The notes under the pieces were generated by a model, which had not been told where the DNA came from, searched no databases, and was given only the letters and a program-made list of their open reading frames with translations. A stretch of DNA of 64,000 nt, taken from the NCBI GenBank assembly GCA_944381435.1, contig CALWLD010000001.1:229069-293068 (forward strand). The letters run 5' to 3'. The position numbers and the translations under genes are program-made. This DNA is from an uncultured Clostridia bacterium. Its GTDB lineage: Bacteria > Bacillota > Clostridia > Lachnospirales > CAG-274. Shown here piece after piece: positions 51,205 to 59,200 of this stretch. Every line of letters begins with the position of its first letter. The stretch's first letter is position 1.

Positions 51205-51352
51205 ATAATAAAAGTATATTTTCTGAGGTGGAAGATTTCGTACCCGTCCACACGCCGATGGTTTGACAGGGGTTATCCCGAGAGATGCAGGAGAATGGTA
51301 CGCCTGCCAGAAAATATTTTTTAGAGGACAACTTTTTTAGTTGTCCTTTTTT
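51205..51352 (+). ncRNA. Structured RNA with complementary loops, unknown class
   Basis: About 140 nt, G/C-rich against the surroundings and without a convincing frame. P1: ATATTTTCTG (51216-51225) with CAGAAAATAT (51308-51317), 10 bp. P2: GTGGA (51228-51232) with TCCAC (51247-51251). P3: GCAGG (51287-51291) with CCTGC (51303-51307). The P2 loop holds CGTACC (51239-51244) and the P3 loop its exact complement GGTACG (51297-51302), so the loops can kiss. It has its own promoter and a terminator at 51325-51352. It sits between minor head and scaffold genes. I recognise no known class. Confidence 0.75.
51325..51352 (+). terminator. Terminator of the structured RNA
   Basis: GGACAACT, TTTTT loop, AGTTGTCC, TTTTTT. 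Scaffold and later genes must be reached by antitermination or read-through. Confidence 0.9.
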
Positions 51353-51409
51353 GTGTCCTAGACAAGACATAAAACTGTCTTATTTTTATGCCTAAAAGGA
51401 GGTTACGAT

Positions 51410-51919
51410 ATGGGCGAAGAAAACATAAAAGAAAATGCACAAGAAAAACAAGAAGGCATACAAGAAAACAATGTAAATGATCAAGTAGGCAAAGATACAT
51501 TTGACAAAGATGCTTTCAAAGAGGAGCTATTTAAAGAATGGCAAGAACAGATGGAAAAATCAAAGCAAGAGAGCGAAAAAACAAAAAATATGAAGCCTGA
51601 TGAAAAGGCTAAATATGAACTAGACAAAATAAAAAAAGCTAATGAAGACAAAGAGGCAGAGCTTATAAAAAGAGAATTAAGACTAGATGCACACAATATT
51701 TTGATTGAAAGAAAGCTAGACTGTAGAATACTAGATATTTTAGATTATAGCAACAAAGAAAACTGTATAAAAAGTATAGATACAATAGAAAGTATATTAA
51801 ATGATGCTTTAGAGGTTGCTATAAATGATAGATTAAAAGGTAGTACACCAAAACAATCTATTAATAATACTACAAGCTCTTTAGAAGATGAAATTAAAAA
51901 AGGTTTAGGTTTAAAATAG
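51410..51919 (+). CDS. Capsid scaffold protein (DUF4355-like)
   Basis: 169 residues, highly charged and helical: Gln/Glu-rich start, a coiled coil (about 30-95), then LIERKLDCRILDILDYSNKE and a basic end. The position just before the capsid gene and the composition fit scaffolding proteins. AAGGAGG before the ATG. Confidence 0.88.
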   Translation: MGEENIKENAQEKQEGIQENNVNDQVGKDTFDKDAFKEELFKEWQEQMEKSKQESEKTKNMKPDEKAKYELDKIKKANEDKEAELIKRELRLDAHNILIERKLDCRILDILDYSNKENCIKSIDTIESILNDALEVAINDRLKGSTPKQSINNTTSSLEDEIKKGLGLK

Positions 51920-51932
51920 GAGGTTTTAAATT

Positions 51933-52862
51933 ATGAGTGAAAGATTAAATACGATAGAGGCTGCTAAAATATTTCAACAACAATTAGATGAGGTAGCAGT
52001 ACAAAGTTTAGTTACTGGTTTTATGGAGCAAAATGTAAATGGTATAAAATATACTGGTGGTGATGAGATAAAAATACCAGATATAGATATGGACGGGCAA
52101 GCTAACTATAACAGAAATACAGGCTATGTTAAAGGTGCAGTTAATGTAGCATATCAAACTTTAAAAATGACACAAGATAGGGGTAGAAAATTTTACTTAG
52201 ATGCTATGGAAGTAGATGAGAGTAACTTTATAGCAGAGGCAACAAGAGTAATGGGTAAATACCAAAAAACAAAGGTAATACCAGAAATAGATGCTTATAG
52301 AATATCTAAGCTTGCAACTTGTGCAATGGGAGTAGATGGAGATGCACAAGCAAAATATGGTTATACTCTTGATGGTAATATAATTAAAGAAATTAAAAAA
52401 GGTATTAAAACTGTAAGAGAAAATGGTGCAGATGATGAGGTATTTATACTTGCTACTTATGATACAGTAAGTGCAGTAGAAGAAGTATCTTTAGGTAAAT
52501 TGCAATCTGTTACATTTAATCAAGGTGGTATTGATACAAGAGTACCATCTATTGATGGTTGTCCTTTAATATATGTACCTAGCAACAGAATGTATAGCTC
52601 TATACAATTATTAGATGGTACAACTGTTGGACAAGAACAAGGGGGCTATAAAAAAGCTGATGATGCTAAAAATATCAACTTTATTGTAGTCGATAAATCT
52701 ACACCAATAGCTGTTACAAAACAAGATATAGTACGTATATTTGACCCAACAGTAGTACAAGATTTAAACGCTTGGCAATTAGACTATAGACGCTTCCACG
52801 ATTTATGGGTATTAAAAAATCAAATGGGTAAAATTTATGTAAATGTACAGGAGGCTAAATAA
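51933..52862 (+). CDS. Major capsid protein
   Basis: 309 residues, HK97-type by length and pattern: KIPDIDMDGQANYNRNTGYV, RGRKFYLDAMEVDESNFIAE, and the late QDIVRIFDPTVVQDLNAWQL. A structural protein made in many copies. GGAGG before the ATG. Follows the scaffold gene by 13 bp. Confidence 0.9.
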   Translation: MSERLNTIEAAKIFQQQLDEVAVQSLVTGFMEQNVNGIKYTGGDEIKIPDIDMDGQANYNRNTGYVKGAVNVAYQTLKMTQDRGRKFYLDAMEVDESNFIAEATRVMGKYQKTKVIPEIDAYRISKLATCAMGVDGDAQAKYGYTLDGNIIKEIKKGIKTVRENGADDEVFILATYDTVSAVEEVSLGKLQSVTFNQGGIDTRVPSIDGCPLIYVPSNRMYSSIQLLDGTTVGQEQGGYKKADDAKNINFIVVDKSTPIAVTKQDIVRIFDPTVVQDLNAWQLDYRRFHDLWVLKNQMGKIYVNVQEAK

Positions 52863-53206
52863 TGTATAAATTAAAATATGCAAATGTAAGACGTGTTGTT
52901 TCTACAGAAAAAGAAAAGAACGAGCTTATAAAACAAGGTTATAGCTTATATGGGCAAGACGCAGAAGAAGATGAAGAACAGCCTAAAGATGAAATTTTAG
53001 AAGAAGATATACAAGAGGTTGATAAAGAAACAGAAGAGCTTATACAAGAGCCAACTGAAGAAACAGAAGAAGATATAAAAGAACCTAGAGAAGAAACGGA
53101 AGATATACAAGAAACTGTTGAAGAAACGGAAGATATACAAGAAACTGTTGAAGAAACAGAAGAGCCGAAAGAGGCAAGAAAAGGGCGTGGAAGAAATGCA
53201 AAATAA
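52862..53206 (+). CDS. Acidic repeat protein after the capsid gene
   Basis: 114 residues. A short conserved start (MYKLKYANVRRVVSTEKEKN, typical of head fibre or Rho-N-like phage proteins) is followed by Glu/Thr/Asp repeats and a basic end (GRGRNAK). The DNA holds two exact 30-bp direct repeats (about 53098-53157) that code EDIQETVEET units and could vary in number. Possibly decoration of the capsid; uncertain. Confidence 0.65.
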   Translation: MYKLKYANVRRVVSTEKEKNELIKQGYSLYGQDAEEDEEQPKDEILEEDIQEVDKETEELIQEPTEETEEDIKEPREETEDIQETVEETEDIQETVEETEEPKEARKGRGRNAK

Positions 53207-53504
53207 GCTACTTATTTTAAAATTAAGGTTAGGTATAGAGGGGGTAGAAAAAGACCCTCTTTTATTGACCTTATTAGGTAGTGCTAAAAACTATATATTA
53301 TCTTATACAGGTAGAAAAGAAGATAGTTGGCTAGATATATTTGATGATTTGCAAATAAAAATAGCAGGTATAGACTATAATAAACTTGGTATTGAAAATT
53401 TATCAAGCCAAACAGAAGGCAGTATATCTAACAGTTATATTGATGATTATCCTAAAGATATAACTAATATTTTAAATAAATATAGAGTTTGTAGGGTGGT
53501 TTAA
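53196..53504 (+). CDS. Head-tail connector (DNA packaging, gp6-like)
   Basis: 102 residues from ATG 53196. LLILKLRLGIEGVEKDPLLL, SAKNYILSYTGRKED and ILNKYRV are the Phage_gp6 connector pattern. It extends the portal ring. Overlaps its neighbour by 11 nt; weak ribosome site (GGAAG). Confidence 0.8.
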   Translation: MQNKLLILKLRLGIEGVEKDPLLLTLLGSAKNYILSYTGRKEDSWLDIFDDLQIKIAGIDYNKLGIENLSSQTEGSISNSYIDDYPKDITNILNKYRVCRVV

Positions 53505-53812
53505 TGAAGTTTATAAAAAATAGAGAAAAAGCTTTTAAAATATATAAGTTTACTGAAAAAGGAACAGATTATGGGGATATATTAAAAGAATATAAAGAAA
53601 CTGATAATATTTTATATGGTAATATGCAACCTATATCTGAAAAACAAGTAAACGAGGAATATGGAATTACATTAAATAACTGTTATAACATTTATTCTAA
53701 AAGTCTAGCTAATGTATTAGATAGGCTTTTTTTAGATGGAATATTTTATGAAATATTAGTTATAAAAAGGTGGGATAGCTACAACATTTACACTGTAAAA
53801 GAGGTGCTTTAA
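53504..53812 (+). CDS. Head-tail adaptor / stopper
   Basis: 102 residues, start overlapping the previous stop (TAATG). FKIYKFTEKGTDYGDILKEY and DGIFYEILVIKRWDSYNIYT fit head closure proteins of SPP1 gp16 type. Assigned mainly by order. Confidence 0.7.
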   Translation: MKFIKNREKAFKIYKFTEKGTDYGDILKEYKETDNILYGNMQPISEKQVNEEYGITLNNCYNIYSKSLANVLDRLFLDGIFYEILVIKRWDSYNIYTVKEVL

Positions 53813-54276
53813 TGAGTGATAGCTTTGAAGAGCTTTTATCTAAAATAGAAAATTTAGGTGGCAATATAGAAGAGGGTATATATAAAGGTGTAGGGCAGTA
53901 TTTATCTAAAATACAAGCAGACGCTAAAAGAAATTGTACTGTTGACACAGGACTTTTAAGAAATAGCATACATACTAATGTTAAATACGAAGATAAAGAA
54001 ATATTAGGCACAGTAGGAACTAACCTAGACTATGGAATATTTGTAGAGCTTGGCACTGGACCTGTTGGAGCAAAAAGCCCTAAAGTATTGCCACCTAATA
54101 TAACACCTAAATATAAAACAACAGGTTGGTACTATAAGGCTAAAGATGGTGTTAGATATACTAAAGGACAAATAGCAAAGCCTTTTTTATATCCTGCTTT
54201 TAAGGCTAATGAACACAAAGCAGAAGAATATATTAAAAAGGGGGTAAAAGCTTATATAAGCGGTTTAAATGATTAA
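53812..54276 (+). CDS. HK97 gp10-family tail protein
   Basis: 154 residues. AKRNCTVDTGLLRNSIHTNV, GTNLDYGIFVELGTGPVGAK and RPF-like KPFLYPAFKAN are the HK97 gp10 pattern. It helps head-tail joining. Overlaps the next gene by 8 nt. Confidence 0.9.
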   Translation: MSDSFEELLSKIENLGGNIEEGIYKGVGQYLSKIQADAKRNCTVDTGLLRNSIHTNVKYEDKEILGTVGTNLDYGIFVELGTGPVGAKSPKVLPPNITPKYKTTGWYYKAKDGVRYTKGQIAKPFLYPAFKANEHKAEEYIKKGVKAYISGLND

Positions 54277-54613
54277 TTTAAATAAAAACATATTTAATAA
54301 GTTAAATGAAATGAAAGAGCTAGGCATAGTAAAAAGTGTAAATTATTCTTATCCAGAAACTTTTGCTAGTTTACCTTGCATTACATTTTATGAGGCAAAC
54401 AATTCTATAGCAAAATTTACAGAAGATGATGAATATTTATGCGAAATAAACTATGTTATTGATATATGGGCTAAAAGCTATGAAGAAATAAATAATATAG
54501 CTATAAAAGTGAATGAAAAATTAAAAGAAATAGACTTTACAAGAGAAGTTAGCTATGACGTGCCTAGCGAAGATATAAAACACAAATTTATGAGATTTAA
54601 AACTATAAAATAG
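54269..54613 (+). CDS. Tail terminator (gp17-like)
   Basis: 114 residues; LPCITFYEANNSIAKFTEDD, IDIWAKSYEEINNIAIKVNE fit the DUF806/gp17 tail-completion family. Caps the tail tube. Order agrees. Confidence 0.78.
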   Translation: MINLNKNIFNKLNEMKELGIVKSVNYSYPETFASLPCITFYEANNSIAKFTEDDEYLCEINYVIDIWAKSYEEINNIAIKVNEKLKEIDFTREVSYDVPSEDIKHKFMRFKTIK

Positions 54614-54624
54614 GAGGATAAAAT

Positions 54625-55233
54625 ATGAGTACAAAACAAGCAATAAGAGGGTTTAAAAGATTAACTTTTTTCCCTATAGAAAAAAATACAACAACAGAAT
54701 ATGAGGTAGGTGAAGCTATATCTATTAATGATGTTCAAGAAATGACTAAAGAGGATATAAAAACAGAAAAGCAGATATATGCAGATGATGGTATATACCT
54801 TAATTTAGTAGACTGGAGTGGACAAAAAATAAGCATAACTGTCGCAGAAATGGACTTAGAAAAAATGTCTACTTTAGGCTTTGGGGAATATAGTCAAGAA
54901 AGCAAAGAGTTTAAACATAACCCACAAGGAGCAAATAAAGAGTTTGCAGTGTCTTTTGCTTGTGAAAAAGTAGACGGTACATACAGAATGTTTAAATTCT
55001 ATGATTTTGCTATTACAGAGGTAAAAGAATCTGCTATAAAAACAAAAGGCGATAGTGGAGACATACAGCCTTATGTAATAACTGGTACTTTTAAAAGAAG
55101 GGCTAAAGATGGTAGTTACAGTGTAATAAAAGATGACGCAGATTTAACTTGGCTTAATACAATAGAGGCTGATCCACCTTTAGAAATGTCTGTTACAAAT
55201 GGTAAAAGCAAAAAACAAGTAGAGAGTGTTTAA
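54625..55233 (+). CDS. Major tail protein
   Basis: 202 residues. FKRLTFFPIEKNTTTEYEVG, LGFGEYSQESKEFKHNPQGA and AVSFACEKVDGTYRMFKFYD fit phage tail tube proteins of the phi13 type. AGGAGG before the ATG. Forms the tail tube around the tape measure. Confidence 0.88.
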   Translation: MSTKQAIRGFKRLTFFPIEKNTTTEYEVGEAISINDVQEMTKEDIKTEKQIYADDGIYLNLVDWSGQKISITVAEMDLEKMSTLGFGEYSQESKEFKHNPQGANKEFAVSFACEKVDGTYRMFKFYDFAITEVKESAIKTKGDSGDIQPYVITGTFKRRAKDGSYSVIKDDADLTWLNTIEADPPLEMSVTNGKSKKQVESV

Positions 55234-55266
55234 ACTCTCTACTTTTATAATATCTAGGAGGTTATT

Positions 55267-55698
55267 ATGGATAATTTATCACTTGCAAATAGTAAAACTA
55301 TGTATGGCATAAAAATAAGAAAGTTGCCTATTGGTAAATATTTAGAACTTACAAAAAAGGTAAATGTTTTAAGTAAAGATTTAATAGAAAAATGTTTTAA
55401 CAATAAATCTATTGAAGAAATACTTAACAATTTATCAAATATTGATAAAGATGAGCTTATAAATTTATTTAATGGTTTATTTAATACTTCTCCAGATTTA
55501 GTAATAGATTTTATGGCAGATATTTTAGAAGTTGATAAAGATAAACTTATAAATAACGATGAAATAGGTTTATATGAACTTATAGAAATAATAGAAACAT
55601 TTATAGAGCTTAACAACTTGGGAAAGTTAGTAGAAAAATTCAAAAAGCTAATAAAAACAAAACCAATGAAGATACAGGATATTGGCTACAAAAACTAA
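55267..55698 (+). CDS. Tail assembly chaperone (gpG-like)
   Basis: 143 residues, helical and acidic (SLANSKTMYGIKIRKLPIGK at the start). It lies between tail tube and tape measure genes. The heptamer GGGAAAG at 55620-55626 is in the right frame (G GGA AAG) for a -1 shift, which would fuse the first 120 residues to the frame ending at 55859. AGGAGG before the ATG. Confidence 0.85.
   Translation: MDNLSLANSKTMYGIKIRKLPIGKYLELTKKVNVLSKDLIEKCFNNKSIEEILNNLSNIDKDELINLFNGLFNTSPDLVIDFMADILEVDKDKLINNDEIGLYELIEIIETFIELNNLGKLVEKFKKLIKTKPMKIQDIGYKN
55620..55626 (+). promoter_or_regulatory. -1 ribosomal frameshift site GGGAAAG
   Basis: X-XXY-YYZ heptamer in phase; the same heptamer is used by phage lambda G-GT. 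P-site GGA to GGG and A-site AAG to AAA keep pairing. Confidence 0.85.
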
Positions 55699-55859
55699 TA
55701 GTATGTTGTTTAAAAATAGGTATAAGTAAAAAGGAGCTTTTTGAAGATTATTACATAGATGAAATAGAACATATATTTAATCAATATAGTTTGTTGTATA
55801 ATAATGAAAATAATGAAGATGTTCAATATGTTGGTGTAGATGAATTTTTTAACTTTTAA
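55626..55859 (+). CDS. Frameshift extension of the tail chaperone (gpGT-like)
   Basis: 77 codons open in the -1 frame from 55626 to TAA 55859, without an own ribosome site. Contains YWLQKLIVCCLKIGISKKEL, FEDYYIDEIEHIF, the usual T-part pattern, and ends VGVDEFFNF. Together with the first 120 residues of the upstream protein it gives a 197-residue fusion. Confidence 0.82.
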   Translation, partial: VSRKIQKANKNKTNEDTGYWLQKLIVCCLKIGISKKELFEDYYIDEIEHIFNQYSLLYNNENNEDVQYVGVDEFFNF

Positions 55860-55866
55860 ATAAATA

Positions 55867-55895
55867 TTGACAGTATAAAAATTAAGATTTATAAT
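55867..55895 (+). promoter_or_regulatory. Promoter of a small RNA
   Basis: TTGACA (55867-55872), 17 bp, TATAAT (55890-55895). Confidence 0.8.
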
Positions 55896-55901
55896 AATAA
55901 T

Positions 55902-55993
55902 ATAAAAGGAGCAATTATTGAGTAGTTGTTCCCGTAGATTTGTTTTAAAATAAAAACAACCTTGAGCGCCAACTCTTAAAGGTTGTTTTTTTA
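55902..55993 (+). ncRNA. Candidate antitoxin RNA of the second type-I-like locus
   Basis: About 90 nt from the promoter above to a bidirectional terminator (ACAACCTT..AAGGTTGT, 55953-55993). The opposite transcript encodes a membrane peptide. The terminator arm AACAACCTT can pair with AAGGTTGTT in the peptide mRNA leader. The 5' part (AATTATTGAGTAGTTGTTCCC without spaces is split by one base from its twin) also occurs inverted at 56103-56127. Confidence 0.6.
55953..55993. terminator. Bidirectional terminator of the small RNA pair
   Basis: ACAACCTT and AAGGTTGT with T runs on both strands and a 14-nt loop. Confidence 0.85.
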
Positions 55994-56004
55994 TTTATCT
56001 AAAA

Positions 56005-56076
56005 TTAATAAACTTTAACAGTAGATAATACTATAAAGATAAAAGTTAAAATAAAAAATAAAATAACTTTATTCAT
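56005..56076 (-). CDS. Small membrane peptide, candidate toxin
   Basis: 23 residues, MNKVILFFILTFIFIVLSTV then KVY: one membrane helix. A very strong ribosome site (AAAGGGGGTGAT) precedes the ATG at 56076. The mRNA starts near 56144, at once with a hairpin CTAGCAC/GTGCTAG (56129-56146), a feature of stable type I toxin mRNAs. Convergent with a small RNA. Family not recognised. Confidence 0.6.
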   Translation of the reverse strand: MNKVILFFILTFIFIVLSTVKVY

Positions 56077-56150
56077 AGCATCACCCCCTTTATTAAAAAG
56101 AGGGAACAACCTTAATCAATAATTACTCCTAGCACAAAAGTGCTAGATAA

Positions 56151-56179
56151 AATATAGCATATATTTAATATTTTGTAAA
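56151..56179 (-). promoter_or_regulatory. Promoter of the membrane peptide gene
   Basis: On the minus strand TTTACA (56179-56174), 17 bp, TATATT (56156-56151). Confidence 0.65.
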
Positions 56180-56231
56180 GGCGTTTAGAAATAACTAAAT
56201 GCCTTTTTCGTGTATAAAAAGGAGGTGCATT

Positions 56232-59200
56232 ATGGCAAACTTTTTAGATGAGCTTGTAGTAGCTATAAGGGTAAAAGCACAAGGTGTAAAAACTGGTATA
56301 GATGAGGCTAAAAAACACTTAACGAGCTATCAAAATCAAATAAAATCTTTACAAGAAGAGATAAAACTAAAATTTGATAAAAGTGGAATTAAAGAAATAG
56401 ATAATTCTATATCCGAGTTAAATAAAAGAAAGCAAGAACTAGAAACTGAAATAAAATTTAAAAGTAATACAAGTGCTATAAATAACCTTAAATCACAAAT
56501 AAGTAATATAGATTTACAAATAAAAGACATTAAGCTAAATATTGAAGATGAACAAGCTAAACAAAAGCTTAAAGAATTAGAAAATATAAAACTATCTTTA
56601 CAAAAAGAGGTTAATTCTAAAGTTAAAATAGATATAGCAAATAAAGAAAGACTAAACAGAGAATTAAACAACATAACAAAAGAAATACAAAAGTTTGAGA
56701 AACAAAAGCAAATAACTTTAGAAACAAGCGGCATAAATAAGGCAAAAACAGAGCTTAATAGTTTAAATGAGAAGCTAAAACAAACAGGAGATATTAATAA
56801 AGAGATAGATGGCTCTTTTTTAGCTTTAGGAGCTACTGCTACTGCTGTGTTTGCAAGTATTGTAGTATCTGTAAATAAAGGAATAGAGGCATATAATCAA
56901 TATACAAATGCTATGAGTGGTTTAAGAAGTCAAATGGAATATGTAGGCGAAGATATGGGAAGAGCAACAGAAATGGTAAAAGAACTTACCAAAGATGGTC
57001 TTATGAGTGAGACAGATGTTGCTATGGCTATAAAAAATCTTACTTCTTATGGTTATTCCTTAGAACAGGCAAACGATATGATTATAAGGCTTAAAGATAG
57101 TGCTGCTTATAATAGACAAGCACATTATGAATTAGGCGAGGCTGTAAGAGTTACAACAGAAGGTATTAAAAATGAAAACTCTGTATTATCAGATGCAGCA
57201 GGTGTTACAAAAAACATAGCTAAAATGCAAGAAGAATATGCTAAAAGTCAAGGCAAAACTTATGATAGTTTAACTCAGTCTGAAAAAGCACACGCAGTTT
57301 ATGTAGGTGTAATGGCAGAAACACAGGCAGTAGTAGGAAATGCTAAAGAATATAGCGAACAGTTAGGCGGTGTAATGGCAGAAAACGATGCACAAGTTAA
57401 AAGGCTTGCACAGGCTTATGGGAGTGCTTTAGAACCTGCTGTAAAAGATTTTAATATAATGATGACAAAAGTTATAGTTAGCCTTACAAACTTTACAAAA
57501 GAAAATCAAGGACTTATAGCAGGTGCAACAACAGGTATTGCTACATTTTTAAGTTTAGGTACGGCTATATTTGCACTTGCTAAAGGTATACCCATAATTA
57601 AGTCTTTAGTAGAAAGTTTAAAACTTGCTAAAATATCAGCTTTAGGCTTTTCAACTGCTTTAGGGCCTATAGCTTTAGCTTTAACTGCTATTGCAAGTAT
57701 AGGTGTTGGTGCTATTACATCTATTAGAACAGAAATGAAAAAGGCAGAAGAAGAGCAAAAAAACTTAAATAAGGCAGTTGAAGAATTTAAAGAGCTTATG
57801 GGACAACCTACAACAGATAATAACATAGGTTTAAAAGAAGCAGAACTTGAGAATTTGCAAAAAGCTAAAGAAGATTTAAAAGAGATGGCTGAATACTCTG
57901 AAACAAAAACATTTGCCTTTAATGGTAAAATATCGCAAAAGCAATTTGATAAAGTATTTACTGAAGAACTCGAAAAAACAGAAGAAGATTTGGAAAATTT
58001 AAAAGAAGCAGTAGCAATATGTGGGGTAGAATTTGAAGATTTATATGATAAGTTTGGGAAATTTACACCAGAATTAGCTATGTTTGATGAAACTATAAAC
58101 AATGTAAATAGTAGCATACAATATTTTAACGAAACTGCTAAATTTAATGTAAATTTAGATGATATTTCTAAAAATCTATCTACTGTAGAAAGTTTAACAG
58201 ATGCTTATGAAAGGTTAGCAAATGGAGAACAGCTTGCAGGGGCAGAGCTTAGTAAATTATTATCACAAAGTAAAGAGCTTGCAGAATATGTAGCTCAAAC
58301 AGGAGATTTATCACTTGGTGGAGGTAGTAAGCTTTTAGAAGAGCTAGATAATCAACTTTTAGCACAAAAAAATTTAATGATAGTAGAAGATGAAAGAATA
58401 CAAAATGCCATAGCTAATACTGAAGAAAACATAAAGGCTAATAAAGAGCTTTTAAAAACTTTATCTGGAGAAGAATATAATAAAGTAGCAGAGCAAATAA
58501 AAGTTTTAGAAGAACAGTTACAAGGTTATCAAGAGCAAGCTATAAAAGCAAAGGCTAGTCAAACTTTATTAAATAATGAAATAAATAATTTTAATGTAGA
58601 TAAAATTACAAGTGAATTTAAGAGAAATATTGAAAATGTAGATTTATTAAACAATGCTTATGAAAAATTAGCTAATGGACAAAGCTTAGCTTATGAAGAA
58701 ACTAAAAAACTTATAGATGCATTTCCAGAGCTCTCAACTTATTTACAACAAACAGGAGATGTTAGCTTTAAATCGGGTAGTCTAATAATAGATGTAACAA
58801 ACAGTGTAATAAATGCACATAATACTAAAAGGGAAAGTTTAATTGCTAATAGTAAAGCAGAAATAAAGGCTATTGAGATAGAGCTTGAAGCTATAACTAA
58901 TATGTATGAGCAAGAAAGGTTATCTTTAATAGATTTAATGAAGGCTAGGGAAATAGCTTATAATAATAATATTACTTTTGATAAAATAGGGCCTCAAATG
59001 CCTGATGAGTATGTAAGTGAGGTAGAAAAGAAATTAAAAGAAAAAGCAGAAAGTACAAGAAATCTTATACAAGAGCTTGAGGCTATAGGAGATATTTCTA
59101 AAAAGGCTAGTAGCAGTAGTAGTGGTGTTTCTTCTAAAGGTGCATCTAATGCTATTAAAGAGCAAAACACAGAGCTTGAAAAACAACTTGAAATATATAA

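Noticed and set aside
51205..51352. Hammerhead or HDV-like ribozyme
   Set aside because: The CUGAUGA/GAAA core of hammerheads is absent and the stems do not give the nested double pseudoknot of HDV.
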